Of a stretch of 64,000 bases of DNA, positions 25,587 to 35,341 are shown in pieces. The stretch covers positions 58,705 through 122,704 of the forward strand of contig JACYLU010000029.1 of assembly GCA_015272325.1 (NCBI GenBank), in the 5' to 3' direction. The notes under the pieces are model-generated. The model was not told the origin of the DNA. It worked only from the letters and a program-made list of their open reading frames with translations, and did no database searches. Positions within the stretch are counted from its first letter, which is position 1. Each line of letters opens with the position of its first letter. A program made the translations under genes and the position numbers. The DNA is from Synechococcales cyanobacterium C42_A2020_086 (GTDB lineage Bacteria; Cyanobacteriota; Cyanobacteriia; Elainellales; Elainellaceae).

Positions 25587-27887
25587 ATGACACCACCTTC
25601 TCCTCCGAATCCATCTCCTAATCCAACCCCAGAGCCATCGCCGCCACAGCCTCAACCGAAGACAATCCTGGGGGCACTGACGCAGGCCGTTCGCACGGTG
25701 CAAGCAAAAGTCGATTTTTCTCGGCTGATCCTCAAACCCAACGCCAAAGTACCAGAGCTGTGGGTTCAAGACGCCGATGCCAGCCAAGCGGAAATATACC
25801 CTTTGTTGGGAGAACGGTATCTATTAGGACGCAGCTCCAAATCCTGCGACATTGTAGTGCGCAACCCCGTCGTGAGTCAGGTGCACCTATCCCTAACGCG
25901 GGATCAACGACAGCGCAATTCACCATTTGTGCTGCGGGATGAAAACTCTACAAACGGCATCTATCGAGGTAAACGCCGACTCACGAAGCTAACGCTGCGG
26001 CATGGCGATGTGCTTACTCTGGGACCTCCTGAACTGGCTGCGGCAGTCCGGTTGCAATACCACAATCCACCCCCCTGGTATGTGAAAACGGCTCGCTATG
26101 GGCTGTATGGCTTTACCGGATTGACCGCTCTGGCTGCTGCTTGGATTGGCATTGAGTGGCAGCGCTTTTCGGTGCGCCCCTTACCAAACTCCGTGCAGGG
26201 TCCCGTTGTGGTCTATGCCCGGGATCAGGAAACACCGCTGCGCGCCGTAGAAACTCGTCCCCACGTTGAGTTAAAACACCTCTCCGATTTTTCGCCCTAC
26301 CTTGCCAAAGCAGTCGTTGCTTCCGAGGATTCTCGCTTTTACTGGCACCTTGGGGTTGATCCCCTAGGAGTGCTGCGGGCTTTGGTGACTAATGTACGCG
26401 GTGGAGAAATTCGCGAGGGCGGCAGTACAGTCACGCAACAGCTGGCGCGCAGCATCTTTCGGGACTATGTAGGAACCCAAGATTCGGCAGGACGAAAGCT
26501 GCGAGAGGCCGTAGTAGCCCTGAAACTGGAAACCTTCTACAGCAAAGATTTCTTGATGCTGACCTACCTCAACCGCGTGTATCTCGGCAGTGGGAACTAT
26601 GGTTTCGAGGATGCGGCTCAGTTCTATTTTGGTAAGTCTGCTAAAGATCTCACCCTGTCTGAGGCGGCAACCCTCGTGGGAATTCTCCCAGCTCCCAATG
26701 CCTTCAACCCGGTGCAGGATTACGAAACAGCCGTTGAACTGCGGGATCGGGTTCTGAATCGCATGGTGGTGCTAGGCATGGTCAGCTCTGAAGAAGCGCA
26801 ACGCGCCCGCCGATCGCGAATTGAGATCAATCCTCAAGCCATCGAGCAACTCGAAAGCACCATTGCTCCCTATTTCTATGCAGAAGTTTTTGCAGAACTC
26901 GAAGCTCTGCTGGGTGAGCAGCTGGCGCAAGAGGGTAATTTCATCGTCGAGAGCAGCCTGGATCTGCGGACCCAAGCCCAAGCGGAAGCAGCCTTGCAGA
27001 ACTCGATTGCCACCACTGGAGCAGCCCGGGGGTTTTCTCAGGGAGCGTTGGTCACGCTCGATGCTAATACAGGTGAAGTGCTAGCTATGGTGGGTGGACT
27101 CGATTTTAATCAGAGCCAGTTCAATCGGGCTACCCAGGCGCTGCGGCAGCCAGGTTCAACCTTTAAACTCTTTCCCTATGCGGCGGCAATCGAACAGGGT
27201 ATTTCTCCCGGAACAACCTATTCCTGTGCTCCTCTCAATTGGCAAGGGCAATTCTTTGAAGGGTGCCGGTCGGGAAGCGGCAGTCTAGATATGTACAGCG
27301 GACTAGCGCGCTCTGAAAATGTGACCGCTCTGCGCATTGCTCAAGCCGTCGGACTCGATGCCGTAGTGCAAACCGCTCGCCGCTTGGGGATCCGATCCAC
27401 TCTCGATCCGGTGCCCGGCATGGTTCTCGGTCAAAATGAGGTAACTGTACTTGAGCTGACGAGCGCCTATGCCGTTGTGGCCAATGGAGGGGTGCGCCAT
27501 CGCCCTCACACAATCACTCGTATTCTAGACAGCAGTGATTGTACCAATCTGGACGATCGCACCACCTGCCGTGTGATCTACGACGCCGAACAGGATCCAG
27601 AAATGAATGTGCCGGTGCTGCAGCCTCAGGTCGCCAACACTCTAACCACTTTGCTGCAGGGGGTTGTAGAAGCTGGAACGGGACAAAGCGCTTTTTTAGG
27701 CTATGGCGAAGCCGGCAAAACAGGCACCACTAATGACTATGTCGATCTGTGGTTTGTTGGCTTTGTGCCCAGTCGGGCACTAGTAACCGGCATCTGGCTA
27801 GGCAATGATGACAATACCCCCACAGCAGGCAGTAGCGGTGATGCAGCTCAGCTCTGGGGAGACTACATGCGGCAGGTTCTTCGGTAG
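25587..27887 (+). CDS. Class A penicillin-binding protein with N-terminal FHA domain
   Basis: The 766-residue protein polymerises and cross-links peptidoglycan. A Pro-rich start is followed by an FHA domain (about 70-155: YLLGRSSKSCDIVVRNPVVS, then DENSTNGIYRGKRRL). One membrane span lies at about 170-190. The GT51 glycosyltransferase has VVASEDSRFYWHLGVD and GGSTVTQQLARSIF. The transpeptidase motifs are SxxK in QPGSTFKLF, SxN in ARSENVTALR, and KTGT in AGKTGTTNDY. All catalytic motifs look intact. FHA domains bind phosphothreonine, so activity may respond to Ser/Thr kinases such as those at 13258 and 18565. Such fusions are known in cyanobacteria. Confidence 0.95.
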   Translation: MTPPSPPNPSPNPTPEPSPPQPQPKTILGALTQAVRTVQAKVDFSRLILKPNAKVPELWVQDADASQAEIYPLLGERYLLGRSSKSCDIVVRNPVVSQVHLSLTRDQRQRNSPFVLRDENSTNGIYRGKRRLTKLTLRHGDVLTLGPPELAAAVRLQYHNPPPWYVKTARYGLYGFTGLTALAAAWIGIEWQRFSVRPLPNSVQGPVVVYARDQETPLRAVETRPHVELKHLSDFSPYLAKAVVASEDSRFYWHLGVDPLGVLRALVTNVRGGEIREGGSTVTQQLARSIFRDYVGTQDSAGRKLREAVVALKLETFYSKDFLMLTYLNRVYLGSGNYGFEDAAQFYFGKSAKDLTLSEAATLVGILPAPNAFNPVQDYETAVELRDRVLNRMVVLGMVSSEEAQRARRSRIEINPQAIEQLESTIAPYFYAEVFAELEALLGEQLAQEGNFIVESSLDLRTQAQAEAALQNSIATTGAARGFSQGALVTLDANTGEVLAMVGGLDFNQSQFNRATQALRQPGSTFKLFPYAAAIEQGISPGTTYSCAPLNWQGQFFEGCRSGSGSLDMYSGLARSENVTALRIAQAVGLDAVVQTARRLGIRSTLDPVPGMVLGQNEVTVLELTSAYAVVANGGVRHRPHTITRILDSSDCTNLDDRTTCRVIYDAEQDPEMNVPVLQPQVANTLTTLLQGVVEAGTGQSAFLGYGEAGKTGTTNDYVDLWFVGFVPSRALVTGIWLGNDDNTPTAGSSGDAAQLWGDYMRQVLR

Positions 27888-28075
27888 ACCTCCTGAATTC
27901 GAGTCGTCCGTTGATTTTTGCAGAAAGATGTTTCTCATTTTGCTGTCATTGCCTGACAGATCGGCTATGATCACCTCCAAAGCAGTATTCGGCAGCAGAC
28001 TGAAAAGTATACGCATATGCATTTCTTGAAGCTCTCTCCGAACTGCCCCCCGTGTCGAATGGTTTGGAGAGGATC

Positions 28076-28363
28076 GTGACTATTTACATTGGCAACCTGT
28101 CTTTTCAGGCTACTGAGGAAGATTTACGGGAAGTCTTCGCTGAGTATGGCAAAGTGAGCCGGGTCAGCCTACCCACAGATCGCGAAACTGGCAGAAAGCG
28201 AGGTTTTGCATTTGTTGAAATGGAGGATGAGGCTCAAGAAGATCAAGCCATTCAAGATCTCGATGGTGCAGAGTGGCTCGGCCGAGAAATCCGAGTCAAT
28301 AAAGCCAAGCCTCGGGAAGCGGGCGGAGGCAATCGTCGGAGCAGCAACCCTGCTAGAGGGTAG
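28076..28363 (+). CDS. rbp: RRM-type RNA-binding protein
   Basis: This 95-residue protein has one RNA-recognition motif: RNP2 IYIGNLSF at the N-terminus and RNP1 RGFAFVEM, and a short Gly/Arg/Ser-containing tail (PREAGGGNRRSSNPARG). Cyanobacterial Rbp proteins are often cold-induced and help in mRNA localisation or stability. The start is GTG at 28076 (VTIYIGNLS), preceded by GGAGAGG; the open frame extends 8 codons upstream but the family starts at this point. Confidence 0.93.
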   Translation: MTIYIGNLSFQATEEDLREVFAEYGKVSRVSLPTDRETGRKRGFAFVEMEDEAQEDQAIQDLDGAEWLGREIRVNKAKPREAGGGNRRSSNPARG

Positions 28364-28575
28364 TCACTTCCTCAACTAGAGGTCATCTAGAGATGTTATA
28401 GGTTTTCCCAAGGCGGAACCCGTCGCTTGGGTGGGAGATCTGTTGGTTCTCCTGCTGCGCTCGGGCAATTTGTGATGGAATAGCTTGGCTGAGTCGGTTG
28501 GAGCACTGTAAGCTGGAAATCTGAACCCTCTACCTGCTGAGTGGTTCTCTGCTAATCGCCCAGTTTGTTTCTGCC

Positions 28576-30114
28576 ATGTCTTGGTCACGCCTGCTGCTAC
28601 TGGTCGTCGGTATAGTCCTGATCCTAGGGCTGACAGCTTGGCTGCTAGACGCGCTGCAGCGGCTCTATCTCAGCGTGGCATGGATCTCTCCCCTGCTGGG
28701 AAGCGTGTTGCTCGTTCTACTGTTGACGCTGCTCGTTGGGCTAGTAGTTGCCCTAGTGTATTACACCTTGCTGTTTCGCCGTCCGCAGCGACGGCAACCC
28801 CTGCCTCCCCAGCTTCCTGCTGAGAAATCCGCTGTGGCTCGAGAAACGCTGAAGGCCGTGCAGCGACAGGTGACCTACATCCAGGACGAGGTCGCTCGAC
28901 AGGCACTCCGGCAGCGAGCTGAAGAAATTGAGGCTAATCTCTCTGAACGGGATCTCACCGTCGTTGTCTTTGGTACAGGCTCGGCCGGCAAAACCTCGTT
29001 AATTAACGCCATTTTGGGGCAAGTTGTGGGGCAGGTCGGAGCACCGATGGGGACCACTACGCTTGGCGAAATCTACACGCTGCGGTTGCGAGGATTACAG
29101 CGAGACATCCGCCTCATGGACACCCCAGGCATTTTTGAAGCCGGCATTCAGGGAACCGAGCATGAACGCCTAGCTCGGCAACTCGCTGCTGAAGCAGATT
29201 TGCTCCTGTTTGTGGTCGATAATGATTTGCGCCAAACCGAGTATGCTGCCTTTCAAGCCCTGGCAGAAATCGGGAAGCGATCGCTGCTAGTCTTCAACAA
29301 GGCTGATCTTTACCTGGAAGACGAGCGCCAGCAAATTGTGGCTCGCATTCAGCAGCGCCTTCGAGGGCTGCTATCACCAGATGACATTCTGTCCGTGTCC
29401 GCTAATCCGCCACCACTACAACTCGAGTCGGGCGAATGGATTCAACCGGAACCCGACATCCTGCCTTTACTGCGTCGGATGGCTGCCGTTCTACGCGCTG
29501 AAGGAGAAGATCTCGTCGCAGACAATATTCTGCTGCAATCCCAACGCTTGAGTGAGGAAGCCCGCCAGTTAATTGACGACCAGCGCCGCCAACAAGCTGA
29601 AAACATTGTCGAGCGCTTCCAGTGGATTGGAGCCGGTGTTGTGGCAGCGACACCTCTGCCAGTTGTCGATCTCCTCGCAACAGCCGTGATCAACGCGCAG
29701 ATGGTAGTAGAAATTGGTCGAGTGTATGGCTGCGAAATGAACCTCAATCAAGGGCGCGAGTTGGCCATTTCGCTAGCAAAAACTTTGGTTAGCCTAGGCG
29801 TAGTGCGGGGTGCGCTAGAGATTTTTTCAGTTGCGCTGCAAACCAACGTAGGCACGTTTTTGGTCGGTCGAGGTATTCAGGGCGTCACCGCAGCCTACCT
29901 AACGCGGATTGCCGGCAAGAGCTTTATTGAGTACTTTCGGCAAAACCAAGATTGGGGGGATGGCGGAATCACCGAGGTTGTTCAGCAGCAATTTCAGCTG
30001 AATCGCCGCGATGAATTTATGAAGGACTTTGTGCAAGAGGCCGTTGCTCGAGTTGTCAAGCCCTTAACTGAGTCTCAAAAACACAGCGTGGAAGCAAAAC
30101 CTGAACAAACCTAG
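28576..30114 (+). CDS. Membrane-anchored GTPase with DUF697 domain
   Basis: This 512-residue protein has two N-terminal membrane spans (about 5-65, rich in Leu/Val), then a G domain of the Era/TrmE-like class: G1 VFGTGSAGKTSLIN, G3 MDTPGIFE, G4 FNKADLYL. The C-terminal region (about 340-460) resembles DUF697 (IGAGVVAATPLPVVDLLATA ... GREL). Such proteins are common in cyanobacteria, and their cellular role is unclear. The ATG lies 16 bases after an in-frame-independent stop, without a strong ribosome-binding site. It is monocistronic by appearance. Confidence 0.88.
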   Translation: MSWSRLLLLVVGIVLILGLTAWLLDALQRLYLSVAWISPLLGSVLLVLLLTLLVGLVVALVYYTLLFRRPQRRQPLPPQLPAEKSAVARETLKAVQRQVTYIQDEVARQALRQRAEEIEANLSERDLTVVVFGTGSAGKTSLINAILGQVVGQVGAPMGTTTLGEIYTLRLRGLQRDIRLMDTPGIFEAGIQGTEHERLARQLAAEADLLLFVVDNDLRQTEYAAFQALAEIGKRSLLVFNKADLYLEDERQQIVARIQQRLRGLLSPDDILSVSANPPPLQLESGEWIQPEPDILPLLRRMAAVLRAEGEDLVADNILLQSQRLSEEARQLIDDQRRQQAENIVERFQWIGAGVVAATPLPVVDLLATAVINAQMVVEIGRVYGCEMNLNQGRELAISLAKTLVSLGVVRGALEIFSVALQTNVGTFLVGRGIQGVTAAYLTRIAGKSFIEYFRQNQDWGDGGITEVVQQQFQLNRRDEFMKDFVQEAVARVVKPLTESQKHSVEAKPEQT

Positions 30115-30503
30115 CTTGGGGTAAAACTTTACTGCAGCTTGATAAACCCCCTATCAATAATTCAAGAACTCTGTCAGGAATTGACGATACAAGTGATGTA
30201 GAAGATTGTGTTACCTGATCCAGAAGATCCCCATCGGTCAATTCTTGACTCACTTGTTTTAGTTCCTTTTCTGCCACTGTTTTGAGCGCTCAACTATGCT
30301 CTGATGATGGGTTTTGACGCATCAGAACATTCATTTCAACTCGGGTCAGGTCACCCTGCAGGCGGCTAGATCATTCTGATCATTCCCATTTGGAAACCCT
30401 CAGCGTTTTTGTTGAGTCTTGGTAATTGTTTCCAGATTGTGGGAATCCTAACGGCAGGCAACACAATGGCCCCCTTATTACCTGGAGCAACGAGATAAGC
30501 ACT
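30115..30503. other. Region upstream of sigC
   Basis: The sigC promoter must lie here. The sigC frame extends back to 30426, but the family start is at 30504. No other gene is supported. Confidence 0.4.
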
Positions 30504-31751
30504 ATGCCAGCAAGACCTTTCTACGCTGATGCTGATTACGATGAAGCACCCAGTAATGTTCATTTTCAGCTAACCGATGAAGATGGACGTCCAGAAGTAG
30601 ATATGGAGCAGCTTGAGAGTTTTGAGGTGGATTATGCAGAAGCTGCACGTCTGGGCAGACCATCAGGGCGTCGCACTACCGATTTAGTCCGACTCTACCT
30701 CCAGGAAATCGGGCGGGTGCGTCTCCTAGGCAGAGATGAAGAGGTTTCAGAAGCTCAGAAGGTTCAGCGCTATATGCGTTTGGTGGAGTTGCGAAATGAG
30801 GCTGCTGCCGAAGATAGCGATATCCAGAAATATGTTCAGTTGCTCGAAGCCCATGACCGTCTTACCTCTAACCTAGGACATCGCCCATCATGGGAGCGTT
30901 GGGCAGCCGAAGCAGGTGTAGGCACACAAGACCTCAAACCCATTCAGGCAGCCGGAAAACGCCGCTGGGCAGAGGTGACCCGCCTCTCGCTACCCGAACT
31001 AGAGCAGATTATTGCAGCCGGCATCAAAGCCAAAGATCACATGATCAAAGCTAATCTGCGTTTGGTGGTCTCTGTTGCCAAGAAATATCAGAATCGCGGT
31101 CTGGAACTGCTGGACTTGATCCAGGAAGGAACGTTGGGTCTAGAGCGAGCGGTGGAAAAGTTTGATCCGACGAAAGGCTACCGCTTTAGCACCTACGCCT
31201 ATTGGTGGATTCGCCAAGGGATCACGCGAGCTATTGCCACTCAAAGCCGCGCGATTCGGTTGCCAGTGCATATCACCGAGAAGCTGAACAAAATCAAGAA
31301 AGCGCAGCGTAAAATTTCTCAGGAGAAGGGGCGGACGCCTACCATTGAGGATATCGCTGCAGAGCTAGAAATGACTCCACCTCAGGTACGAGAAGTGTTG
31401 CTGCGAGTACCTCGTGCAGTTTCCTTAGAGACCAAGGTTGGCAAAGAGCAAGATACGGAGTTGGGAGATCTGCTGGAAACCAAAGATGTTTCGCCCGAAG
31501 AAATGCTGATGCGGGAAGCCCTGCAGCGAGATCTACAGCAGCTACTGACCGACCTCACCAGCCGTGAACGAGATGTCATTCAAATGCGGTTTGGCTTAGG
31601 CGATGGTCAACCCTACTCGCTAGCCGAAATCGGTCGTGCTTTAGACCTTTCGCGGGAGCGAGTTCGGCAAATTGAAGCGAAGGCATTGCAGAAGCTGAGG
31701 CAGCCCAAGCGACGGAATCGGGTACGCGACTATTTGGAGTCCCTGACCTAA
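30504..31751 (+). CDS. sigC: RNA polymerase group 2 sigma factor SigC
   Basis: The protein has about 415 residues and matches the SigC branch. The start MPARPFYADADYDEAPSN at 30504 fits the MPATxFYADA opening I recall. Region 1.2 (TDLVRLYLQEIGRVRLLGRD) is followed by region 2 (LRLVVSVAKKYQNRGLELL, RFSTYAYWWIRQGITRAI), region 3 (KLNKIKKAQRKISQEKGRTP), and region 4 with the helix-turn-helix (YSLAEIGRALDLSRERVRQI). There is no extended region 1.1, so it is not the primary sigma factor. It is followed by a strong terminator shared with metK on the other strand. Confidence 0.94.
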   Translation: MPARPFYADADYDEAPSNVHFQLTDEDGRPEVDMEQLESFEVDYAEAARLGRPSGRRTTDLVRLYLQEIGRVRLLGRDEEVSEAQKVQRYMRLVELRNEAAAEDSDIQKYVQLLEAHDRLTSNLGHRPSWERWAAEAGVGTQDLKPIQAAGKRRWAEVTRLSLPELEQIIAAGIKAKDHMIKANLRLVVSVAKKYQNRGLELLDLIQEGTLGLERAVEKFDPTKGYRFSTYAYWWIRQGITRAIATQSRAIRLPVHITEKLNKIKKAQRKISQEKGRTPTIEDIAAELEMTPPQVREVLLRVPRAVSLETKVGKEQDTELGDLLETKDVSPEEMLMREALQRDLQQLLTDLTSRERDVIQMRFGLGDGQPYSLAEIGRALDLSRERVRQIEAKALQKLRQPKRRNRVRDYLESLT

Positions 31752-31758
31752 ACAAAAA

Positions 31759-31784
31759 CCCCCGGAGCAGTTCTGGGGGATTTT
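31759..31784 (+). terminator. Intrinsic terminator between convergent sigC and metK
   Basis: CCCCCGGA pairs with TCTGGGGG (one G-T) around the loop GCAGT and is followed by ATTTTAATT; the other side has a run of A that would serve as the T-run for metK. It therefore probably ends both transcripts. Confidence 0.75.
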
Positions 31785-31826
31785 AATTGGTTTTCGATTC
31801 AGGCTTGCACGCTCAATCAAGCTCAA

Positions 31827-33086
31827 TCAAACAATGGCAGGTGCAAACTGGCGGGCCGCTTCTTGCAAGAGAGCAGCTTTGTCCGTCTGCTCCCACGGCA
31901 GTTCCAAATCTTGCCGTCCAAAGTGACCATAGGCAGCTACATCTTGATAAAAGCGCCCTCCTCGCTCTGCAGGCAAATGATCTAAGTTGAAGGTGCGAAT
32001 GATTCCAGCCGGGCGCAACTCGAAGTGCTGTTTGATCAGTTCTAATAAGCGAGCATCGTCGATTTTGCCCGTGCCAAAGGTTTCAACCATGATGCTGACA
32101 GGGCGAGCCACTCCGATGGCATAACTGAGCTGCACTTCACACTTTTCAGCTAGACCTGCCGCCACAATATTTTTGGCGACATAGCGACAGGCATAAGCGG
32201 CGCTACGATCCACTTTTGTCGGATCTTTCCCCGAGAAGGCACCTCCACCATGGCGAGAGTACCCCCCATAGGTATCGACAATAATTTTACGTCCTGTTAA
32301 ACCAGAATCGCCCTGCGGACCACCGATTACAAACTTACCAGTGGGGTTGACCAGGAAGCGCGTCTGTTGATCGGGCTTGATATCGATGTCTTCAAAGATG
32401 GGCTGGACGACAAGTGCCCAGAGGTCCTCTTTGATCTTTGCCTGAACAGCCGCCGGATCGGTAATATCCCCAATTGTTGCCGTGTGCTGGGTAGAGACCA
32501 AAATGGTATCAATTCCTATAGGGCGACCATCTTCATAAGCTACGGTAACCTGAGTTTTGCCATCGGGGCGCAGGTAAGGAAGTTGCCCTGTTTTACGAAC
32601 AGCTGCCAGTTTGCGGGAGATTCGATGAGCCAGGCAGATTGGAAGAGGCATCAGTTCGGGAGTTTCATTGCAAGCAAACCCGAACATCAGTCCCTGGTCT
32701 CCTGCTCCAATGGTATCCCACTGCTCATCGCTGGACTGCTCCCGCGTTTCATGGGCTTGGTCTACCCCCTGAGCAATATCGGGTGACTGTTCATCGAGAG
32801 CGACTAGCACAGCGCAGCTATTAGCGGAGAAACCGTTCATGGCATCTGTGTAACCAATCTCGGCTATTTTCTTCCGCACTAAATCCACATAATTAACGAG
32901 AGCTTTGGAGGTAATTTCGCCCGTCACTAGCACCAAGCCAGTGTTGACAACCACCTCAGCAGCCACTCGGCTTGTGGGATCTTGAGACAGCAAAGCGTCA
33001 AGAATAGTATCTGAAATTTGATCACAGATCTTGTCAGGATGACCTTCTGTAACGGATTCCGACGTGAAGAGATAACGGCGCGACAA
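31827..33086 (-). CDS. metK: S-adenosylmethionine synthase
   Basis: MetK makes S-adenosylmethionine from methionine and ATP. The 419-residue protein is a standard member: [20 protein letters not shown] at the start, [16 protein letters not shown] in the middle, and the Lys/Asp-rich [19 protein letters not shown] loop. The start is TTG at 33086, preceded by AGAGGGGAT. It lies upstream of the terminator shared with sigC. I looked for a SAM riboswitch in the leader and did not recognise one. Confidence 0.98.
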   Translation of the reverse strand: MSRRYLFTSESVTEGHPDKICDQISDTILDALLSQDPTSRVAAEVVVNTGLVLVTGEITSKALVNYVDLVRKKIAEIGYTDAMNGFSANSCAVLVALDEQSPDIAQGVDQAHETREQSSDEQWDTIGAGDQGLMFGFACNETPELMPLPICLAHRISRKLAAVRKTGQLPYLRPDGKTQVTVAYEDGRPIGIDTILVSTQHTATIGDITDPAAVQAKIKEDLWALVVQPIFEDIDIKPDQQTRFLVNPTGKFVIGGPQGDSGLTGRKIIVDTYGGYSRHGGGAFSGKDPTKVDRSAAYACRYVAKNIVAAGLAEKCEVQLSYAIGVARPVSIMVETFGTGKIDDARLLELIKQHFELRPAGIIRTFNLDHLPAERGGRFYQDVAAYGHFGRQDLELPWEQTDKAALLQEAARQFAPAIV

Positions 33087-33409
33087 TGGAAATATCCCCT
33101 CTGTATGCTAAACGGCTAAATTGGACAGAATGTGTCTAATTAGTCATGGAGAATATCATACTTCTTCTTTCCTTAGGGACGCTTCACAAACTCTTGTTCC
33201 CTAGCAGAAGCTTTGATAACTCCTGGTTAAATCTAAATTGAAACCAATTTGCGATCAAGAAATAAAGTGCGCTCTATGGATGAGTCATTGCCATCTGCGT
33301 ATCGTTTCAGCCTGACCAGTCTGGAAGTTGCCCAAGCTTGGCAGACTATGTCTTCTGAAGAAGTAGTTATCTATAGAGACAATTCATAAGTCATCTTCGA
33401 TGATTCCCT
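33087..33409. other. Region upstream of metK
   Basis: The upstream of metK. A 37-codon plus-strand open frame (33277-33390, MDESLPSAYRF...) exists, but nothing supports its expression. No riboswitch or tRNA is recognised. Confidence 0.4.
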
Positions 33410-34174
33410 CTAGCTAAACATGGAGCTAAACATAGAACTAACCTGTATCTCTTGCAGGCTGAGAATAAATCCGTCTGCTTGGGGCAGGGTGATTGTAGTG
33501 CTCCAGCCTCCAAGCATAGCGACGCAACCTGCCAAGCGGGCTTGACGAGCAACCTGAACATCGCTCAGCGCATCTCCAATCATTAGCGTCTGCTGAGGCG
33601 AGACCTCCAAGACGGTCAAAAGGTGCTCGATCAGTCCTGGGCTGGTTTTAGTCAGAAAAGGGCCGTGAACTCCTAAATAGCCTTGAATGAGAGAAGACAG
33701 CTGATAGTGCTGCACAAACGTTTCTACATTCTCTAGCGTATCTGAGGACAGCAACCCGATTTTGATGCCAACTGCTCGTAGGCGATGCAGCAAGTCCTCC
33801 GCTCCTGCCAACAGTGGGGTATAACGCGCTTTATGTGATAGGGATACGTCTGCTTCAGCAAACGCTGAGCGGGCTATTTCTAATGCTTCCATCCAACCGC
33901 ACCCCGTCTCAGCAATATAGGCAGCAGCAGCAATTTCATTCTCTAGGCGAGTGCCTACAGCCATCAATCCGGTAGGTTGGAGACAGTGGCTGTCTAGTCC
34001 AAACGCGAGTAGTAATGGCTCTTGCACGCCTGGAATCTGAGCATCAATTAACTGAGCGCGGCGCTGTGCTAATGTCCGTAGGTACTGCTCAGAATTAGCC
34101 AGCGTACCGTCTTTATCAAAAATGACGGCTTCAATTGAGTTAAAGACTGCTCCGTTGCAGCAAATAGTAGCCAA
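33410..34174 (-). CDS. HAD-superfamily phosphatase (phosphoglycolate phosphatase-like)
   Basis: The 254-residue hydrolase has the HAD motif I VIFDKDGTLANSE (nucleophile Asp), motif II in IGLLSSDT, the lysine region LTKTSPGLI and motif IV MIGDALSDVQVA. A helical cap sits between motif I and II, as in phosphoglycolate phosphatase relatives. The true substrate is not known. The start is TTG at 34174, with AGGAGAG 9 bases upstream. It lies between metK and rpsA, all on the minus strand; the rpsA terminator separates it from rpsA. Confidence 0.85.
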   Translation of the reverse strand: MATICCNGAVFNSIEAVIFDKDGTLANSEQYLRTLAQRRAQLIDAQIPGVQEPLLLAFGLDSHCLQPTGLMAVGTRLENEIAAAAYIAETGCGWMEALEIARSAFAEADVSLSHKARYTPLLAGAEDLLHRLRAVGIKIGLLSSDTLENVETFVQHYQLSSLIQGYLGVHGPFLTKTSPGLIEHLLTVLEVSPQQTLMIGDALSDVQVARQARLAGCVAMLGGWSTTITLPQADGFILSLQEIQVSSMFSSMFS

Positions 34175-34295
34175 AACAATTTACTCTCCTAGCACAACGT
34201 TCCCTCAAGTTCAATAGCAACCGCAACATTTGACCATTTGCGCCCCAAGAAACAGATTGATCGCAGGAACTACCAGCTTCTGGTACAGTACAAAC

Positions 34296-34331
34296 AAAAA
34301 CCAGCAATGTGGACAGAGCCGGCTTGCTGGT
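34296..34331 (-). terminator. Intrinsic terminator of rpsA
   Basis: Read on the minus strand, ACCAGCAA and TTGCTGGT form a perfect 8-base-pair stem, followed by TTTTTG. It lies 48 bases after the rpsA stop. Confidence 0.8.
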
Positions 34332-34378
34332 CTGATGATTGTCGATAGGATGCTAATGAATTAGAGGCTGAGAGAGCA

Positions 34379-35341
34379 CTACTCTTCCGCAGAGAGTAGT
34401 TCTTCCTCAACCAAGGGTTCTTCTTCAACCGCTGAGATCGCAGGCTGAGCTGGCTGCAGCATCCGTTCGCGATATTTTGCTGCCATTTCTTCAGCTTTAT
34501 CGTAAACGACCTGCGGATTCTTCACCATGTCACCTGGCTCAGGCTCTAACTGTTTGGTGGACAACGAGATCCGACCTCGCTCTGCATCGAGATCAATAAT
34601 CATGACCTTCACTTCATCGTTTACATTGAAGACGCTGTGAGGGGTGTCGATATGATCATGGGAAATTTCCGAAATGTGCAGCAGCCCACTGACACCGCCA
34701 ATATCGATGAACGCGCCATAGGGCTTGAGTCCACGAACGGTGCCCGTAACGACCTCACCCACCTCTAGGCGATTCATCTTGCGTTCTACCAGAGCGCGAC
34801 GATGACTCAGAACCAAACGGTTGCGATCTTCGTCCACTTCCAGGAATTTGAGCGGCAGCTCTTCACCCACCAAGTCTTCCTTAGGTTTGCGCGTGCTGAT
34901 GTGAGAGCCAGGAATGAAGCCTCGCAGTCCTTCAATTCGCACTAGTGCTCCACCTCGGTTAGTCGCAAATACAGCGGAGCGAACGGTTGCATCTTCTGCC
35001 TGCAGTTGTCGCACCCGTTCCCAAGCACGCATGTACTCGATGCGGCGAATTGAGAGGGTGAGCTGCCCGTCTTCATTCTCGTCAGTGAGGATGAAAAATT
35101 CACGCGTTTCGTTGGATTGCAGCACTTCCTCAGGACTATCAATCCGATTGATCGACATTTCCTGAATAGGGATATACGCTGCCGTCTTAGCGCCGATGTC
35201 AATCAGAGCTCCTCTTGGCTCGATGCTGAATACTGTTCCAGCCACAATATCGCCAGGGCTGAAATGATAGTCATATTTGTCGAGGAGAGCAGCAAAATCC
35301 TCGTGAGTAAAGCCGATACTCGTCACTTCCTGATTGACCAT
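34379..35341 (-). CDS. rpsA: 30S ribosomal protein S1
   Basis: The 320-residue protein has three S1 (OB-fold) domains, the shorter cyanobacterial/chloroplast-type S1: about 30-100 (GDIVAGTVFSIEPRGALIDIG), 115-180 and 195-265 (GEVVTGTVRGLKPYGAFIDIG). The end is acidic. The ATG at 35341 follows AGGAAA. It binds mRNA on the small subunit. The neighbours nrdR, psbT and psbB are in the same orientation upstream, a grouping I recall as conserved in cyanobacteria. Confidence 0.97.
   Translation of the reverse strand: MVNQEVTSIGFTHEDFAALLDKYDYHFSPGDIVAGTVFSIEPRGALIDIGAKTAAYIPIQEMSINRIDSPEEVLQSNETREFFILTDENEDGQLTLSIRRIEYMRAWERVRQLQAEDATVRSAVFATNRGGALVRIEGLRGFIPGSHISTRKPKEDLVGEELPLKFLEVDEDRNRLVLSHRRALVERKMNRLEVGEVVTGTVRGLKPYGAFIDIGGVSGLLHISEISHDHIDTPHSVFNVNDEVKVMIIDLDAERGRISLSTKQLEPEPGDMVKNPQVVYDKAEEMAAKYRERMLQPAQPAISAVEEEPLVEEELLSAEE

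Noticed and set aside
28396..28432. Terminator after the RRM gene
   Set aside because: CCCAAG and CTTGGG can pair around a 13-base loop, but no T-run follows and only six pairs form, so I did not list it.
33087..33300. SAM riboswitch upstream of metK
   Set aside because: I looked for conserved SAM-I-type pairing and did not find it; the leader is short and lacks a recognisable aptamer or terminator.
33277..33390. 37-codon open frame MDESLPSAYRF... upstream of metK
   Set aside because: No ribosome-binding site and no homologue known to me; it could be a decayed fragment but cannot be supported.
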